Of a DNA stretch of 64,000 bases, positions 44,779 to 55,689 are shown in pieces (within the stretch, counting starts at the first letter, position 1; each line of letters begins with the position of its first letter). A model generated the notes under the pieces. It was not told the origin of the DNA, ran no database searches, and was given only the letters and a program-made list of their open reading frames with translations. This DNA comes from Pollenia angustigena. Taxonomy: Eukaryota; Arthropoda; Insecta; Diptera; Polleniidae. The stretch spans positions 26,870,945 through 26,934,944 of the forward strand of contig OV884059.1 of the NCBI GenBank assembly GCA_930367215.1. Direction: 5' to 3'. The translations under genes were made by a program, and so were the position numbers.

Positions 44779-45229
44779 AATGGTTGCTGTAAGATTAAAC
44801 ATATTTAATTTTCGTTTGTAGTAAAATTTTTAAGCATTTCCCTTAGGTAGGCTAAAAACACAAATACATAATAGCAAACCGTACACTTGGTTGGGTCCAT
44901 TATAAAACTATTTTTCACAAATTTATTATCTTGTTGTCATTTTCTTTGCTTTTGCTTTAACTACTTTTTTTCTTACGGCAATGCAGCAAAGCAACAGTAA
45001 AATTTATTTTGTACGTTTTTGTATGAAGAATTTGATGCAATCGCCAAACAATGGCTTGTAGAGCATAACAGTACTTAAAAATTTTTAAAACAGTTGATAT
45101 GCAGCAAAATTAATGCTTTATATCTCAGAAACCATAAAATAATACAGGTTTTTGATTAATTCCTCATACCTAACTCATTTTGTTTAAAAATGGTCGGTAG
45201 GTCAAACCAGTAATGAGCTGACGATATTT

Positions 45230-45960
45230 TAAATTTAAAATATGTATCTACATTTTGTTTTTCTCGCACCAATTTCAAATATGACATATTTTGACAGTTC
45301 TTGTAAGAAACTTTCGTTACAGAAACACTTTTTCTCACATCCTTCCAATAATTGCTGGAAAATTATGTTAATGACAGATAATTCTCGCAAAGAAAAGATA
45401 CAGAAACACTTGTGTGAGAAAAACCCTTTTTTTTATTTCACACTATTTTTGTTGCAATTCACACGTTTCATGCGAAAAGTTTTACGATGAGAGAAATACA
45501 GAAACGGGCTACATGTATTGCATGTGTTTAATTGTTTTTTTTGCAACGACCATTTCTTTTATCCGGCATTACCATTGTTAACCGAAATTAAAAACAAATT
45601 TTTTTTTTGGTTTACTTTTGAACGATTAAAAAAAATGTATAATCGAAGAAGGGGAATAAAAATTACTTTTTTCTCATGTTTTATTTAAACATGTACATAT
45701 GTACATACACACATTCGTAAGTCGTACATAAAATTCTTGAATAGTCTTGTCATTTTATAAACTTGTATACATTCGTTTATAATTTAAGAAGCAACACACA
45801 AAAAAACTACTCAATATTATTACCCCATTAACCGGGAAAAATTGATTATCCAGAATGCTCCAGGTCCTGTGCGTTACATGTAAATTATGTATATGAGGCA
45901 AACCATATTGAACTTGAGGAAACTTTTTGCTTAGTTTAATGAAACTGTTATTTGCTTAAG
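45230..45960. other. no gene recognised
   Basis: AT-rich. Related 'CAGAAACACTT' motifs repeat twice, and no element could be delimited. Confidence 0.4.
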
Positions 45961-46128
45961 CAAGGTGCGAATCTAATCGCACATTCCGTACGGAATCAAA
46001 TGTTTTTTTTTTGTTTTTGTTTTCTTAAATACATTTGAGAGACTTTTTGTTAATTTTTGACAGCAGGTTAAGCAAGGCTATGCATGTTATGGTTGAGCCT
46101 TTACACTTACCATTTTAAATTCGCCTTG
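45961..46128. mobile_element. probable CAAGGCGAATT-family MITE
   Basis: The right end ACTTACCATTTTAAATTCGCC closely matches the right end of 63238-63682. The left end CAAGGTGCGAATC is an imperfect inverse. No TSD seen. Confidence 0.4.
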
Positions 46129-46256
46129 GTACTGTTATATTTAAAATAATAGCCGTGCCAAATTTTTGTTTTCCTTTTAACGCATTTCAACGCGTTTACT
46201 AATTTTTGGTTACTACCAACGATTGAAGTCGACCGCAACATTCTCTATGTTAAATT

Positions 46257-46430
46257 TTAAAATGCCTTCCACTTAATGCCTTTATGAGTTCCTGTATGAA
46301 GAAGGGAGTGTTAAAGGGCTTGCCCAATGATAACCTGTGTTAAAAATAAATACGTAATTCGGAGTGTTTCTATCTGCTAAATAGGGACATCTTTTAGGCC
46401 TCGTTACTCATTCTTTTTACTGCTGGGTAT
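46257..46430. repeat. fragment of the CCCAGCGGTAA MITE family
   Basis: Shares GAAGGGAGTG, GCCCAATGATAACCTGTGT and TTTAGGCCTC blocks with 10635-11059 and ends ACTGCTGGG. Confidence 0.55.
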
Positions 46431-46672
46431 TTTATATATATTTTTATTAAACATACATTAATACTTTTATTTATTTAATAAGAGTTACAAATACAATTAC
46501 AAATTATATTCGAACTTAATTAACCTAGCAATAGTAACGTCGACCTTCAGCCCGTTGTAGTGAAACAGACCAGAGTCTTTGGCCGGAAATCCGCAACTAT
46601 CGCACTGATAGACTACTTTACTACAAACTAGCCTACCGGGGCACCCGGAATATGGCACATACAGCACACATA

Positions 46673-46745
<73 letters not shown>
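46673..46745. repeat. (TA)n microsatellite
   Basis: More than 30 consecutive TA units inside the 3' coding region of the non-LTR element. The length is likely to vary. Confidence 0.95.
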
Positions 46746-46747
<2 letters not shown>

Positions 46748-46749
46748 GC

Positions 46750-47900
46750 ATGTATTAAAAATAAGCTTAACAAGGGCGAGCCTGCTGGTATATGATGGAA
46801 GACTTAATGGGTTGAAATTTAAACTTCGAAGACAGAACAACAGGAATTGTTTTTGAACAGATTCTATCCTGTCGATATAAGTTTGTTACATAGGGTCCCA
46901 AATTATGGAAGCATACTCCAAAATAGGTCTCACAAGTGATGTGTATAAGGTTTTAGTTACATAAGGGTCATTGAACTCTTTAGCCCACCGTTTTATAAAA
47001 CCAAGTACTCCTCTGGCTTTGTTTACCATAATTGTTATATGATTAATGAAACTTAGTTTAGGATCCAATAAAACACCAAGATCTAAAAAGCTATCCACTT
47101 TTTCTAGTTGACAAAACGCATATATTTGCACTTTTTTAGATTCAGCTCCATTAAATTTGAATTACACCATTTGTAAAACGAATCCAAGTCATTTTGAAGT
47201 AAAACATGGTTGGAGTATTCACTAATACTCAAGAAAATTTTCACATCATCAGCATACATTAAAATACTTGAAAACTGAATAACTTGTGGTAAATCGTTTA
47301 TAAACAAGGAAAATAAAAGCGGTCCAAGGTGGCTGCCCTGTGGTACCCCGGATGATACGTTTATATTTTCCGAAGATTCATTGTTGAAAAGTACGCGTTG
47401 CTTTCTATTTGTTAAATATGAGTTAATCCACATTAAGCTAACATTAGCAAATCCCATCAAGTGTAATTTCTTTATAAGAAGTTTGTGATTGACTTTATCA
47501 AAAGCTTTGCTGAAGTCTGTATAAACTACATCTGTTTGTTTTCTTTGAAGAAACCCGCGATTGACTATTGTAGTAAGTTGTAATAAATTTGTTGAAGTTG
47601 AACATCTTTTTTGAAAACCGTGTTGGAAGGGAGAAATTAAAGTATTGACTTGATGACATAGGTGATCCGTTATAAGTTTTTCAAAAAATTTTGGTATAAT
47701 ACCTCGATAATTTGTAATGTCGGACTTGTTTCCAGATTTAAAAAGCGGAATAATGAAGGAATCTTTCCACTTATTTGGAAAATACCCATATTTTATTGAT
47801 GTATTAAACATAAGTGGAATAGCTAAAACGTCTGCATATTTAATTAAGATAAAACTAGGAATTTTATCAGGTCCACTTTTGTAGGAAAATTTAAAATTTA
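46750..47900 (-). pseudogene. non-LTR reverse transcriptase, copy 1
   Basis: The open part 47811-47104 holds SNKSDITNYRGI, PKFFEKLI, motif A VVYTDFSKAFDKVNH, motif B SGVPQGSHLGPLLFSLFINDLP and the catalytic YADD box (LMYADDVKIF), followed by LMELNLKKCKYM. The conserved C-terminal stretch (SLVRPILEYASIIWDP) continues at 47131-46886, then a stop, then ESVQKQFLLFCLRS until the TA run. The motifs place it in the Jockey/CR1 group; the exact clade is uncertain. Confidence 0.88.
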
Positions 47901-49136
47901 AGCTTTCTTAATCCATGAGCAACTGTAGAAACATCCAGCAATGGAATATTAATTGTTTGATTAGCGGTAAGTGTATATGGATAACTGTTTGAATCATCAA
48001 AAATTGCATCCGAATATGTAGTTGAGAAAAAGTTTGCAAACAAATTACTTATAACAGCATCATCACTGGATTCATTATGCTGAAATTTCATTATAGCCGG
48101 AAAACCAGTTGTTTTCCTCTTAGAGTTAACAAATTTGTAAAATGATGTTGGATTATGTTTAAAGCTATTTTTCATTTTGATTAAATAATTTGAGTAACAT
48201 GATTTATTCAGAGTAATATATTCAGCGCGACTAATACAGTATTTCCTATGATCAAGAAGAGAACCAGATTGTTTGTACTTTTTGAAATCTTTATTTTTTT
48301 TATTTTTAACTTTAGCCAGTTGCTTGGTGTTCCAAGGAGGCCCGGATAGTACTTTGGTAATTCGTTTCGGAATACATAAGTCCATAATTGAATACATCGT
48401 GTTGTAGAAGGCATCAGTCATATGATCAATAGCAGCAGTTGTGTTTGAGGGACAAGTTAATAAGTTATCCCAGTTCGTACTATTTAGAAGTTCATTTAAC
48501 ATTAAGTAGTTTGATTGCGTGAAACAATAACATTTATCATTATTTTTAGAAGATTTATTTACAAGTCCAGATGGAACGGATATATTAATTTCAATGGTAG
48601 GATGATATCGGTCTTCAGGAGTAGAAATTGGGTTTGTTCGGTTTATGTAACACTCCTCAGTTTCGTTGGCAAATATTAAATCCAATAATTTAAAATTATT
48701 ATTAAGTATACCGTTAATTTTAAAATGACTCATATCATGTAAAATATTGAAAAGCTCATCACACTTATTATTTGATTTAGACGGAACAAAATATTTATCA
48801 TCAGATAAGAATTTCCAGGCTATTGAAGGTAAATTGAAATCACCAAGAACAATAACTAAGTTTAGCATCGCGAAGAACAAATTTAATAGCTTCGCCATGT
48901 GTATCATATAAAGACTGAGGGGATGATGGAGGGATATAAGAACAAGTGATTAATATTTTTTTGCATTTTAGTTTGATTAATACTGCGATAAATTCGATGT
49001 TGGGTGAAGAATCAATTAATAACAACTCAGATGGTAAAATACTGGAGACCGCAATAAGAACACCGCCACCATTCGTTAAGGTAACACGGTCACGTCTAAA
49101 AATATTATATTTATTAGAAAGTATTTCAGTATCCAA
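47891..49136 (-). pseudogene. AP-type endonuclease part of the non-LTR ORF2, copy 1
   Basis: Two overlapping frames: 49136-48840 (NGGGVLIAVSS, ILITCSYIPPSS) and 48907-47891 (VLGDFNLPSIAW, then LLDLIFANE). GDFN and the GGGV and YIPPSS strands are hallmark parts of AP endonucleases in non-LTR elements. A frameshift near 48870 joins them. Confidence 0.82.
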
Positions 49137-49198
49137 AAAGGTATCAGGGTCAAGAATACGTTCACTTATTAAATTATTACAGTAACTAATTGTAGGTT

Positions 49199-49536
49199 AT
49201 TAAATTCGTTTTCCGTACTGTTAAAATTTAATGAAAATATAGTTATTTTACTACTAATTTTATTTTTTAACATTTATGTTTGTTATTTGAAAAACAAACT
49301 ACCAAAAAAAAATTTTTTCCGTATATATTTTGTTATGTAGTTTGATTTTTGTCGGTAAAAATATATTTTTTAAAAGTAAGAACTATTCAATTTTACGGAA
49401 TATGCTGTTTAATAAATAAAAAATTTTAAAATGAATGTAAAAATCATTTGTTTTAAATGAAATGTTAATGATCCGTTTTTTAAATGAATTTTAAGTTGTT
49501 TGAAATGAATTTTCGTTTGAATTTAACTACATAATA
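49199..49536. repeat. 340-bp direct repeat, copy A
   Basis: Starts TTAAATTCGTTTTCCGTACT and ends TACATAATATTTTGAGTGT; near-identical to 49662-50008. The two flank a 125-bp piece of non-LTR ORF1. Confidence 0.8.
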
Positions 49537-49661
49537 TTTTGAGTGTTCAAAAAGATCAGCAGAAACAGTTACTTTAAAAGATGTAATCGATCTTGGTTGA
49601 GAAAAAACAAACTTATATGTTGAAATATCTGCGTTTGGACCCAACTTAGATTTGTGTGTCA
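49537..49661 (-). pseudogene. remnant of non-LTR ORF1
   Basis: The minus strand reads MTHKSKLGPNADIST and SFKVTVSADLFEHS. The FKVTV...LF pattern is familiar from the C-terminal part of Gag-like ORF1 proteins of Jockey/CR1-group elements. It lies upstream of ORF2 as expected, but between two 340-bp repeats. Confidence 0.45.
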
Positions 49662-50008
49662 TTAAATTCGTTTTCCGTACTGTTAAAATTGAATAAAAAA
49701 TATAGTTATTTTACTAATAATTTTATTTTTTAACATTTATGTTTGTTATTCAAAAAACAAACTACCAAAAAATAATGTTTTTTCGTTTTTATTTTTTTAT
49801 GTAGTTGGATTTTTGTCGGTAAAAATATATTTTTATTTGGTAAAAACTGTTCAATTTTACGGAATATGCTGTTTAATAAATAAAAAATTTTAAAATGAAT
49901 GTAAAAATCATTTGTTTTGAATGAAATGTTAATGATCCGTTTTTTAAATGAATTTTAAGTTGTTTGAAATGAATTTTCGTTTGAATTTAACTACATAATA
50001 TTTTGAGT
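49662..50008. repeat. 340-bp direct repeat, copy B
   Basis: Same sequence and orientation as 49199-49536 with scattered differences. No terminal inverted repeat is obvious. Confidence 0.8.
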
Positions 50009-50039
50009 GTAGTTTCAGAAGCTAAACGAGAAGTAAAAA

Positions 50040-52330
50040 TGGTTTTTTTTAGGAGGAACAGCACTTATCGTATAAAGATTTTTAACTTAATTCGGGGTCG
50101 CTGAATCCAGTGGTGCTAGCCGTTTTTTTTAGGTCAGCTTTGGTTTTCGAGATATACCGTTATTTCTAAAATTAAGGATGTTGCACAACATATGTTCGCG
50201 CAACTCAAAAACCCTTTAGCTTATAGAAAACGCAATAAAATTTACTTTAAGAAAGTTGAAACTTTTTCTTTATGTTGGCTTTGGTTTTCGAGATATACCG
50301 AAAAATTTTTCACGATAGGGGTGACGATCTTGCGCAGAGAAAGTACTTCAAGTGTGCCAAATTTCAGCTTTCTATGTCATCAGATGGCCTCAGAAAGTTG
50401 CGGAAAGAAGGGACATACATGCAAACATCCTGACATACTAAGAAATTATATATTGTATAGATAGATTAAAATATTTGCTGTTTAATATTTTAGTATGATA
50501 CGATGAAAGATTTTTAACTAATTCGGGGTCGCTGAATCCAGTGGTGCTAGCCGTTTTTTTAGGTTAGCTTTGGTTTTCGAGATATACCATTATTTCGAAA
50601 ATTAAGGAGGTCGCACAACATATGTTCGCGTAACTCAAAAACGCTTTAGCTTATTGAAAAACTAAAAAAAAACCGAAATTCCGCAATAAAATTTACTTTA
50701 AGAAAGGTAAAGCGCTTTTCTTATACACACAGAAAAAATTAACATGGAAAAATGTTGATTGAGAATCATAGTAAATTTCAGCAAAAGTATGCCCTTTACT
50801 TAAATTTATCATTATTTCATATTAATTTTAAATGAAAAATATTAAAATAACCTTAAATAACGTTTATTTAATATTATTCACTGTTAAAAAAATAAAAATA
50901 AAAAATATTAAAATATAAATAAATATGGTTTCAATATTGAATCCATAAAAATCTGTTTTATATTAAAATCAAAAGTTTATCTTGTTAAATTAACATGCAT
51001 ACATACTTAAGTATGAACATTTTTTATTTTCATTTTTAAAATATGTTATAAAAAGAAGACAATTCTCGTATTCTTTTAGTTAAAATTATTTATTTAAATA
51101 GTACATCAAGTTTTCAAAGTAGAATGATGACGATATCGGGCGATTCTGCTGATGCTTCAGTTAACAAAGGAGAATACAAAATAAGTGAAACATGTGTTAC
51201 AGGGGTAAGTGTTTTGAATTATTCTTAAATAAATGCATATGTTGTCTCTGAAGCTTCTTCACACTGTTAAAACACACTCAAACCAATTTGATTCTACATG
51301 AAATTCAGGTTGTTTCAACTTGAAATAACTTTCATTCAACGTGATTCCGATTGTTATTTCAATATAAATTACATTTTGCTCTAACTTTACTGCAATGTTT
51401 AATTAACATGAATTATAGTTATTTCAAAAGAAAAAAATGTTGTTCGCAGTTATTGTAAAATCAGGTTGAATTAACATGAAAAACGTATGAAGCAAAATCA
51501 CAATTTTAAATCAACCTTGTTTTCTACGTTTTTAACTTGATTTTTGCTGTGTGTATGTGCAGTCGTTTTAGAAACATAATTTTTTTTTCTGGAAAAAAAA
51601 TAATTTTTTATTAAAATTTCGGAATTTTTGTTTTTAAAAATTCATAAAAAAATTGAAAAATGCAGCTATGCTTCTAATTCTAAATTCCGAAATTTTAATA
51701 AAAAAAATTATTTTTTTTCCCAAAAAAAAAAATTATGTTTCTAAAACGACTGCGCATATAAGAAAAACGTTTTACCTTTCTTAAAGTAAATTTTATTGCG
51801 GAATTTCGTTTTTTTTAGTTTTTCAATAAGCTAAAGCGTTTTTGAGTTACGCGAACATATGTTGTGCAACCTCCTTAATTTTCGAAATAATGGTATATCT
51901 CGAAAACCAAAGCCAACATAAAGAAAAAAGTTTTAACATTCTTAAAGTAAATTTTATTGCGGAATTTCGTTTTTTTTAGTTTTTCTATAAGCTAAAGCGT
52001 TTTTGAGTTGCGCGAACATATGTTGTGCAACATCCTTAATTTTCGAAATAACAGTATATCTAGAAAACCAAAGCTAACCTTAAAAAAACGGCTAGCACCA
52101 CTGGATTCAGCGACCCCGAATTAGGTTAAAAATCTTTCATCGTATCATACTAATATTAAACAGCAAATATTTTAATCTATCTATACAATATATAATTTCT
52201 TAGTATGTCAGGATGTTTGCATGTATGTCCTATTCTTTCCGCAACTTTCTGAGGCCATCTGATGACATAGGAAGCTGAAATTTGGCACACTTGAAGTACT
52301 TTCTCTGCGGAAGATTGTCACCCCTATCGT
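50040..52330. mobile_element. fold-back element with inverted arms of tandem ~162-bp units
   Basis: The left arm (50040-50725 and 51554-51640) and the right arm (about 51680-52330) are inverted copies. Each has units with AAAGCGTTTTTGAGTTACGC and CATATGTTGTGCAACC and the unique block CACCACTGGATTCAGCGACC. The centre near 51650 is a poly(A/T)-rich palindrome. A MITE (50726-51553) splits the left arm. Tandem units in long inverted arms resemble fold-back elements such as FB or Galileo, but no sequence link to those is claimed. Confidence 0.65.
50726..51553. mobile_element. 828-bp MITE, TIR CACACAG(A/C)AAAAAT, TA duplication
   Basis: CACACAGAAAAAATT and, inverted, CACACAGCAAAAATC bound it. TA flanks both ends (50724-50725, 51554-51555). 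Related arms (about 29960 and 51740) show the empty site ...TTATATGCGCAG. A TA target suggests a Tc1/mariner-type MITE. Confidence 0.8.
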
Positions 52331-52470
52331 GAAAAATTTTTCCCTCGTAATTTTTCCACTTTTCACATATTTGCGATCATGAACAACTCCCATGAAAAAA
52401 TGTAATTGAAAGGATAATAATAACGTGAAAAAATGTTCACGGGAAAAAATTTTTCACGATAAGGAAAATT
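52319..52470. repeat. inverted repeat CCTATCGTGAAAAATTTTTCCC
   Basis: CCTATCGTGAAAAATTTTT (about 52323) is inverted near 52445-52466 (AAAAATTTTTCACGATAAGG). It abuts the end of the fold-back element. Confidence 0.5.
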
Positions 52471-52791
52471 TTTTCCGTAATTTGTTCACATTTCCCTTAG
52501 ATTTTCTCACTTTATTTTTGCTAGGGAATAGAACATGTATTTAAGAAGCTCCTCCTATACATCGAATATTAAGGGTTTATAAAGTTAAAAAAGCACAAAC
52601 CGTTAAATTGCTCAACAAAATACAAGGCAACAGTTAGATTGCATGCGGATTTGTGAAACTTTGGATTGACTTGGTGGCAGAATTTTTGGAAAATATTTTA
52701 CCACATTAAATTTAAATAGTGCAAAAAACTAACGTTGTAATCAAACTATACCTCCAATACTAAATATTTAGCTTTATTATTTTAACTTTTC
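52471..52791. other. no gene recognised
   Basis: AT-rich spacer before the tandem array. Confidence 0.4.
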
Positions 52792-52914
52792 TTAATATTT
52801 TTAATTAGGCTTAAGTTCATTAAATTTAATTTTCATTAAATAATTTTTAGGAAGAAAGGAATTTTACAACATGAAAATTAATTAAAATTTATTGATAATT
52901 TTTCATTCTTGACT

Positions 52915-53040
52915 CAATCTGGGCTCGAACCCAGGTGTTTACGGACAGGTTACCCTGACATGTTTCGATTGCAACCACTCAATCTCCTCAGAGGGCTTGC
53001 CGTTTAACACTCGCAGCCATCGACGACTGCTGACGTCATT
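52915..53040 (-). repeat. tRNA-derived SINE-like head, tandem copy 1
   Basis: On the minus strand, a box-A-like GATTGAGTGGTTGC is followed about 50 bp later by a perfect T-arm CTGGG-TTCGAGC-CCCAG (box B GGTTCGAGCCC). No acceptor stem can form, so this is a tRNA-derived pol III promoter of the SINE type and not a working tRNA gene. Confidence 0.6.
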
Positions 53041-53479
53041 AGTCAAACATCAATCCTTAAACCAAATTGTATTCAGCCTTTGGTAGATCGAAATTTGCTT
53101 TGAATGATTATCTATTTTAATTTATTTTAACATGTTATTCCTTTACTTCTGTTTTTTCGTACTTTTGTCAAGAATTCTTCTTGAAGTTCAAAGTACATAT
53201 TTTTTGTTTTTTCATTTTTTGTCTTTCTTATTCTTGTTGACCTTTTCAGCACAACTTGAAGGACAAATGCAAACATAGAGCTCGTGCCTTAGCTTTAACA
53301 ATTATTAGTATTGTGGTTATTTTATTGAACTATTTATGGTTTTTAATCCAAATTTTTAATATTTTTAATTAGGCTTAAGTTCATTAAATTTAATTTTCAT
53401 TAAATAATTTTTAGGAAGAAAGGAATTTTACAACATGAAAATTAATTAAAATTTATTGATAATTTTTCATTCTTGACTC

Positions 53480-53605
53480 AATCTGGGCTCGAACCCAGGT
53501 GTTTACGGACAGGTTACCCTGACATGTTTCGATTGCAACCACTCAATCTCCTCAGAGGGCTTGCCGTTTAACACTCGCAGCCATCGACGACTGCTGACGT
53601 CATTA
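53480..53605 (-). repeat. tRNA-derived SINE-like head, tandem copy 2
   Basis: Same box A/box B arrangement as at 52915-53040, in the second 564-bp unit. Confidence 0.6.
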
Positions 53606-54044
53606 GTCAAACATCAATCCTTAAACCAAATTGTATTCAGCCTTTGGTAGATCAAAATTTGCTTTGAATGATTATCTATTTTAATTTATTTTAACATGTT
53701 ATTCCTTTACTTCTGTTTTTTCGTACTTTTGTCAAGAATTCTTCTTGAAGTTCAAAGTACATATTTTTTGTTTTTTCATTTTTTGTCTTTCTTATTCTTG
53801 TTGACCTTTTCAGCACAACTTGAAGGACAAATGCAAACATAGAGCTCGTGCCTTAGCTTTAACAATTATTAGTATTGTGGTTATTTTATTGAACTATTTA
53901 TGGTTTTTAATCCAAATTTTTAATATTTTTAATTAGGCTTAAGTTCATTAAATTTAATTTTCATTAAATAATTTTTAGGAAGAAAGGAATTTTACAACAT
54001 GAAAAATTAATTAAAATTTATTGATAATTTTTCATTCTTGACTC

Positions 54045-54170
54045 AATCTGGGCTCGAACCCAGGTGTTTACGGACAGGTTACCCTGACATGTTTCGATTG
54101 CAACCACTCAATCTCCTCAGAGGGCTTGCCGTTTAACACTCGCAGCCATCGACGACTGCTGACGTCATTA
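54045..54170 (-). repeat. tRNA-derived SINE-like head, tandem copy 3
   Basis: Same box A/box B arrangement in the third 564-bp unit. Confidence 0.6.
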
Positions 54171-54587
54171 GTCAAACATCAATCCTTAAACCAAATTGTA
54201 TTCAGCCTTTGGTAGATCGAAATTTGCTTTGAATGATTATCTATTTTAATTTATTTTAACATGTTATTCCTTTACTTCTGTTTTTTCGTACTTTTGTCAA
54301 GAATTCTTCTTGAAGTTCAAAGTACATATTTTTTGTTTTTTCATTTTTTGTCTTTCTTATTCTTGTTGACCTATTCAGCACAACTTGAAGGACAAATGCA
54401 AACATAGAGCTCGTGCCTTAGCTTTAACAATTATTAGTATTGTGGTTATTTTATTGAACTATTTATGGTTTTTAATCCAAATTTTTAATATTTTTAATTA
54501 GGCTTAAGTTCATTAAATTTAATTTTCATTAAATAATTTTTAGGAAGAAATCTACCAAAGGCTGAATACAATTTGGTTTAAGGATTG

Positions 54588-54735
54588 GGCCCCACCCGGC
54601 ACGGCTAGGCACCGTCGGATTGACCTGAAAAATTAGGTCATGATTTCTTACACCAAACCTCATATTTTAAGCAGCGCAAACAATTAAATTTAAAAAAAAA
54701 AATCCCATACAAGATGCGACCAGTCTAGTGTCTAT
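54588..54735 (+). repeat. dispersed repeat GGGCCCCACCCGGCACGGCT, copy 2
   Basis: Closely matches 30779-30920. It is followed by an inverted pair GCGCAATAATTGC (about 54749) / GCAATTATTGCGC (about 54886). Confidence 0.6.
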
Positions 54736-54949
54736 CCATTGCGCAATAATTGCTTTTCTGATTGCTTGAGCAATTATTGCTTAGTAATCTGCTGTAAAAT
54801 GAGTTGTCATTTATCTGACATTTCATTTCTCTGTACGTTTGTTTATGGCAAAGCAATTTCACGTGTTCTCCAGCAATATAATCAGCAATTATTGCGCCAT
54901 TCTTCTGCCGACGTTTTTACTTGTGCCTAGCAAAAAAAAAAAAAAATTG

Positions 54950-55685
54950 CTACGTGGAGACCCAGCGTTAGGCAGGAATTCAGAAAAAACGATACCATTA
55001 AGCAAATTAACTAAAAACATAATGTTAAGCATTTTTCTTCGGCTTTTTGGTGAAGGCAATTTTATTCGTTCAAGTCTAGCGGAATACGATAGAAGAGCTT
55101 CAGAAGGGTTCCAAGTTGTGTTCTCTAACCAAAATGATAAAAACTGTTACTGGACAGATTCTATTCGATTTATGTATGTGAACATCATAATCAGGATCCC
55201 AGATAGCAAAACAATATTTGATGATTGGTCTTACCAAAGATGTGTATAGCTGCTTTGTAATTCTAGAATCAGCGCTTTATAAAAGCAATAACTCCACGAC
55301 CTTTGGTTATCATTATCGTTATGTTTTATAAAATCTAATTTTGAGACTAGTAAAACACCAAGATCCAAAATCTATTTAAATTGGCTGCTTCCCAAAGTAC
55401 AAATACCCAGAGAACTCAATTTATTACAAAAACGCATATGCTTGCATTTTGTTAAATTAAGAAACATGAGATTGATATTACACCAGTTACAAAAATTATC
55501 AAAATTATGTTGATCATTTCAGAAGATTTTTTGTAGCTTAATAATAATTTTACATCATTGTCATACATTAATACATCACAATTGTTGTTAGTAAAACCCA
55601 TTGAGGAAAGTTTACTAAGAAGAAGACTTTGGTTGACTTTATCAAGAGCTTTACAGAAGTCTGTGTATATAATGTCCGTTAATTT
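54950..55685 (-). pseudogene. non-LTR retrotransposon copy 2 (3' part, internally deleted)
   Basis: The minus strand contains fragments matching copies 1 and 3: a piece of motif A (TDF-KALDKVNQSLL), a worn YADD region, KCKHMRF-like, and the C-terminal SRLDE region at 54960-55250. The part between RT motifs A and C is missing. No open frame of useful length remains. Confidence 0.65.
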
Positions 55686-55689
55686 ATTT

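Larger units (their letters stand above)
40122..45225. mobile_element. 5.1-kb relative of the CGTCAGCTCAG element, ATAT duplication
   Basis: The left end CGTCAGCTCAGAATTGG with the next ~280 bp matches (inverted) the right end of 20613-21684. The right end (about 45090-45225, ending AATGAGCTGACG) matches the other end. ATAT flanks both sides (40118-40121, 45226-45229). The interior holds a DINE-like fragment (40453 onward), AT-rich low-complexity DNA, another inverted-repeat unit and no transposase. It may be a composite swollen by later insertions. Confidence 0.65.
46490..49198 (-). mobile_element. non-LTR retrotransposon, Jockey/CR1 group, copy 1 (decayed)
   Basis: In the minus direction the order is AP endonuclease, linker, reverse transcriptase, C-terminal region and a short 3' tail. 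Frameshifts occur near 48870 and 47885, a stop near 46886, and a TA microsatellite has expanded inside the last coding part. A remnant of ORF1 lies at 49537-49661, separated by a 340-bp repeat. Two more copies lie at 54950-57330. Confidence 0.85.
52792..54550. repeat. tandem array of a 564-bp unit (3 copies plus ~65 bp)
   Basis: Unit starts are at 52792, 53356, 53920 and 54485 (partial). Copies differ by only a few bases (e.g. GATCGAAA/GATCAAAA; CCTTTTCAG/CCTATTCAG). Each unit contains a minus-strand tRNA-like region. After 54550 a ~36-bp piece of the unit appears inverted (TCTACCAAAGGCTGAATACA), which marks a rearrangement at the junction. Confidence 0.9.

Noticed and set aside
46628..46840. 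Tyr-Ile repeat protein
   Set aside because: Translation of the TA microsatellite; not a gene.
49199..50008. Complete small LTR element (340-bp LTRs with 125-bp interior)
   Set aside because: No primer site or polypurine tract, no TG...CA ends, and the interior looks like non-LTR ORF1.
50192..50464. 90-residue plus-strand frame and its relatives at 30547-30741 and 52208-52393
   Set aside because: These frames recur only because they lie in the fold-back repeat unit, on either strand, with no domain.
52925..53010. Functional tRNA gene in the tandem array
   Set aside because: The T-arm and boxes are good but no acceptor stem or proper anticodon arm can be formed; a tRNA-derived SINE promoter fits better.
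52792..54550. CRISPR-like array
   Set aside because: Units are 564 bp with no short repeat-spacer pattern, and the window is eukaryotic.
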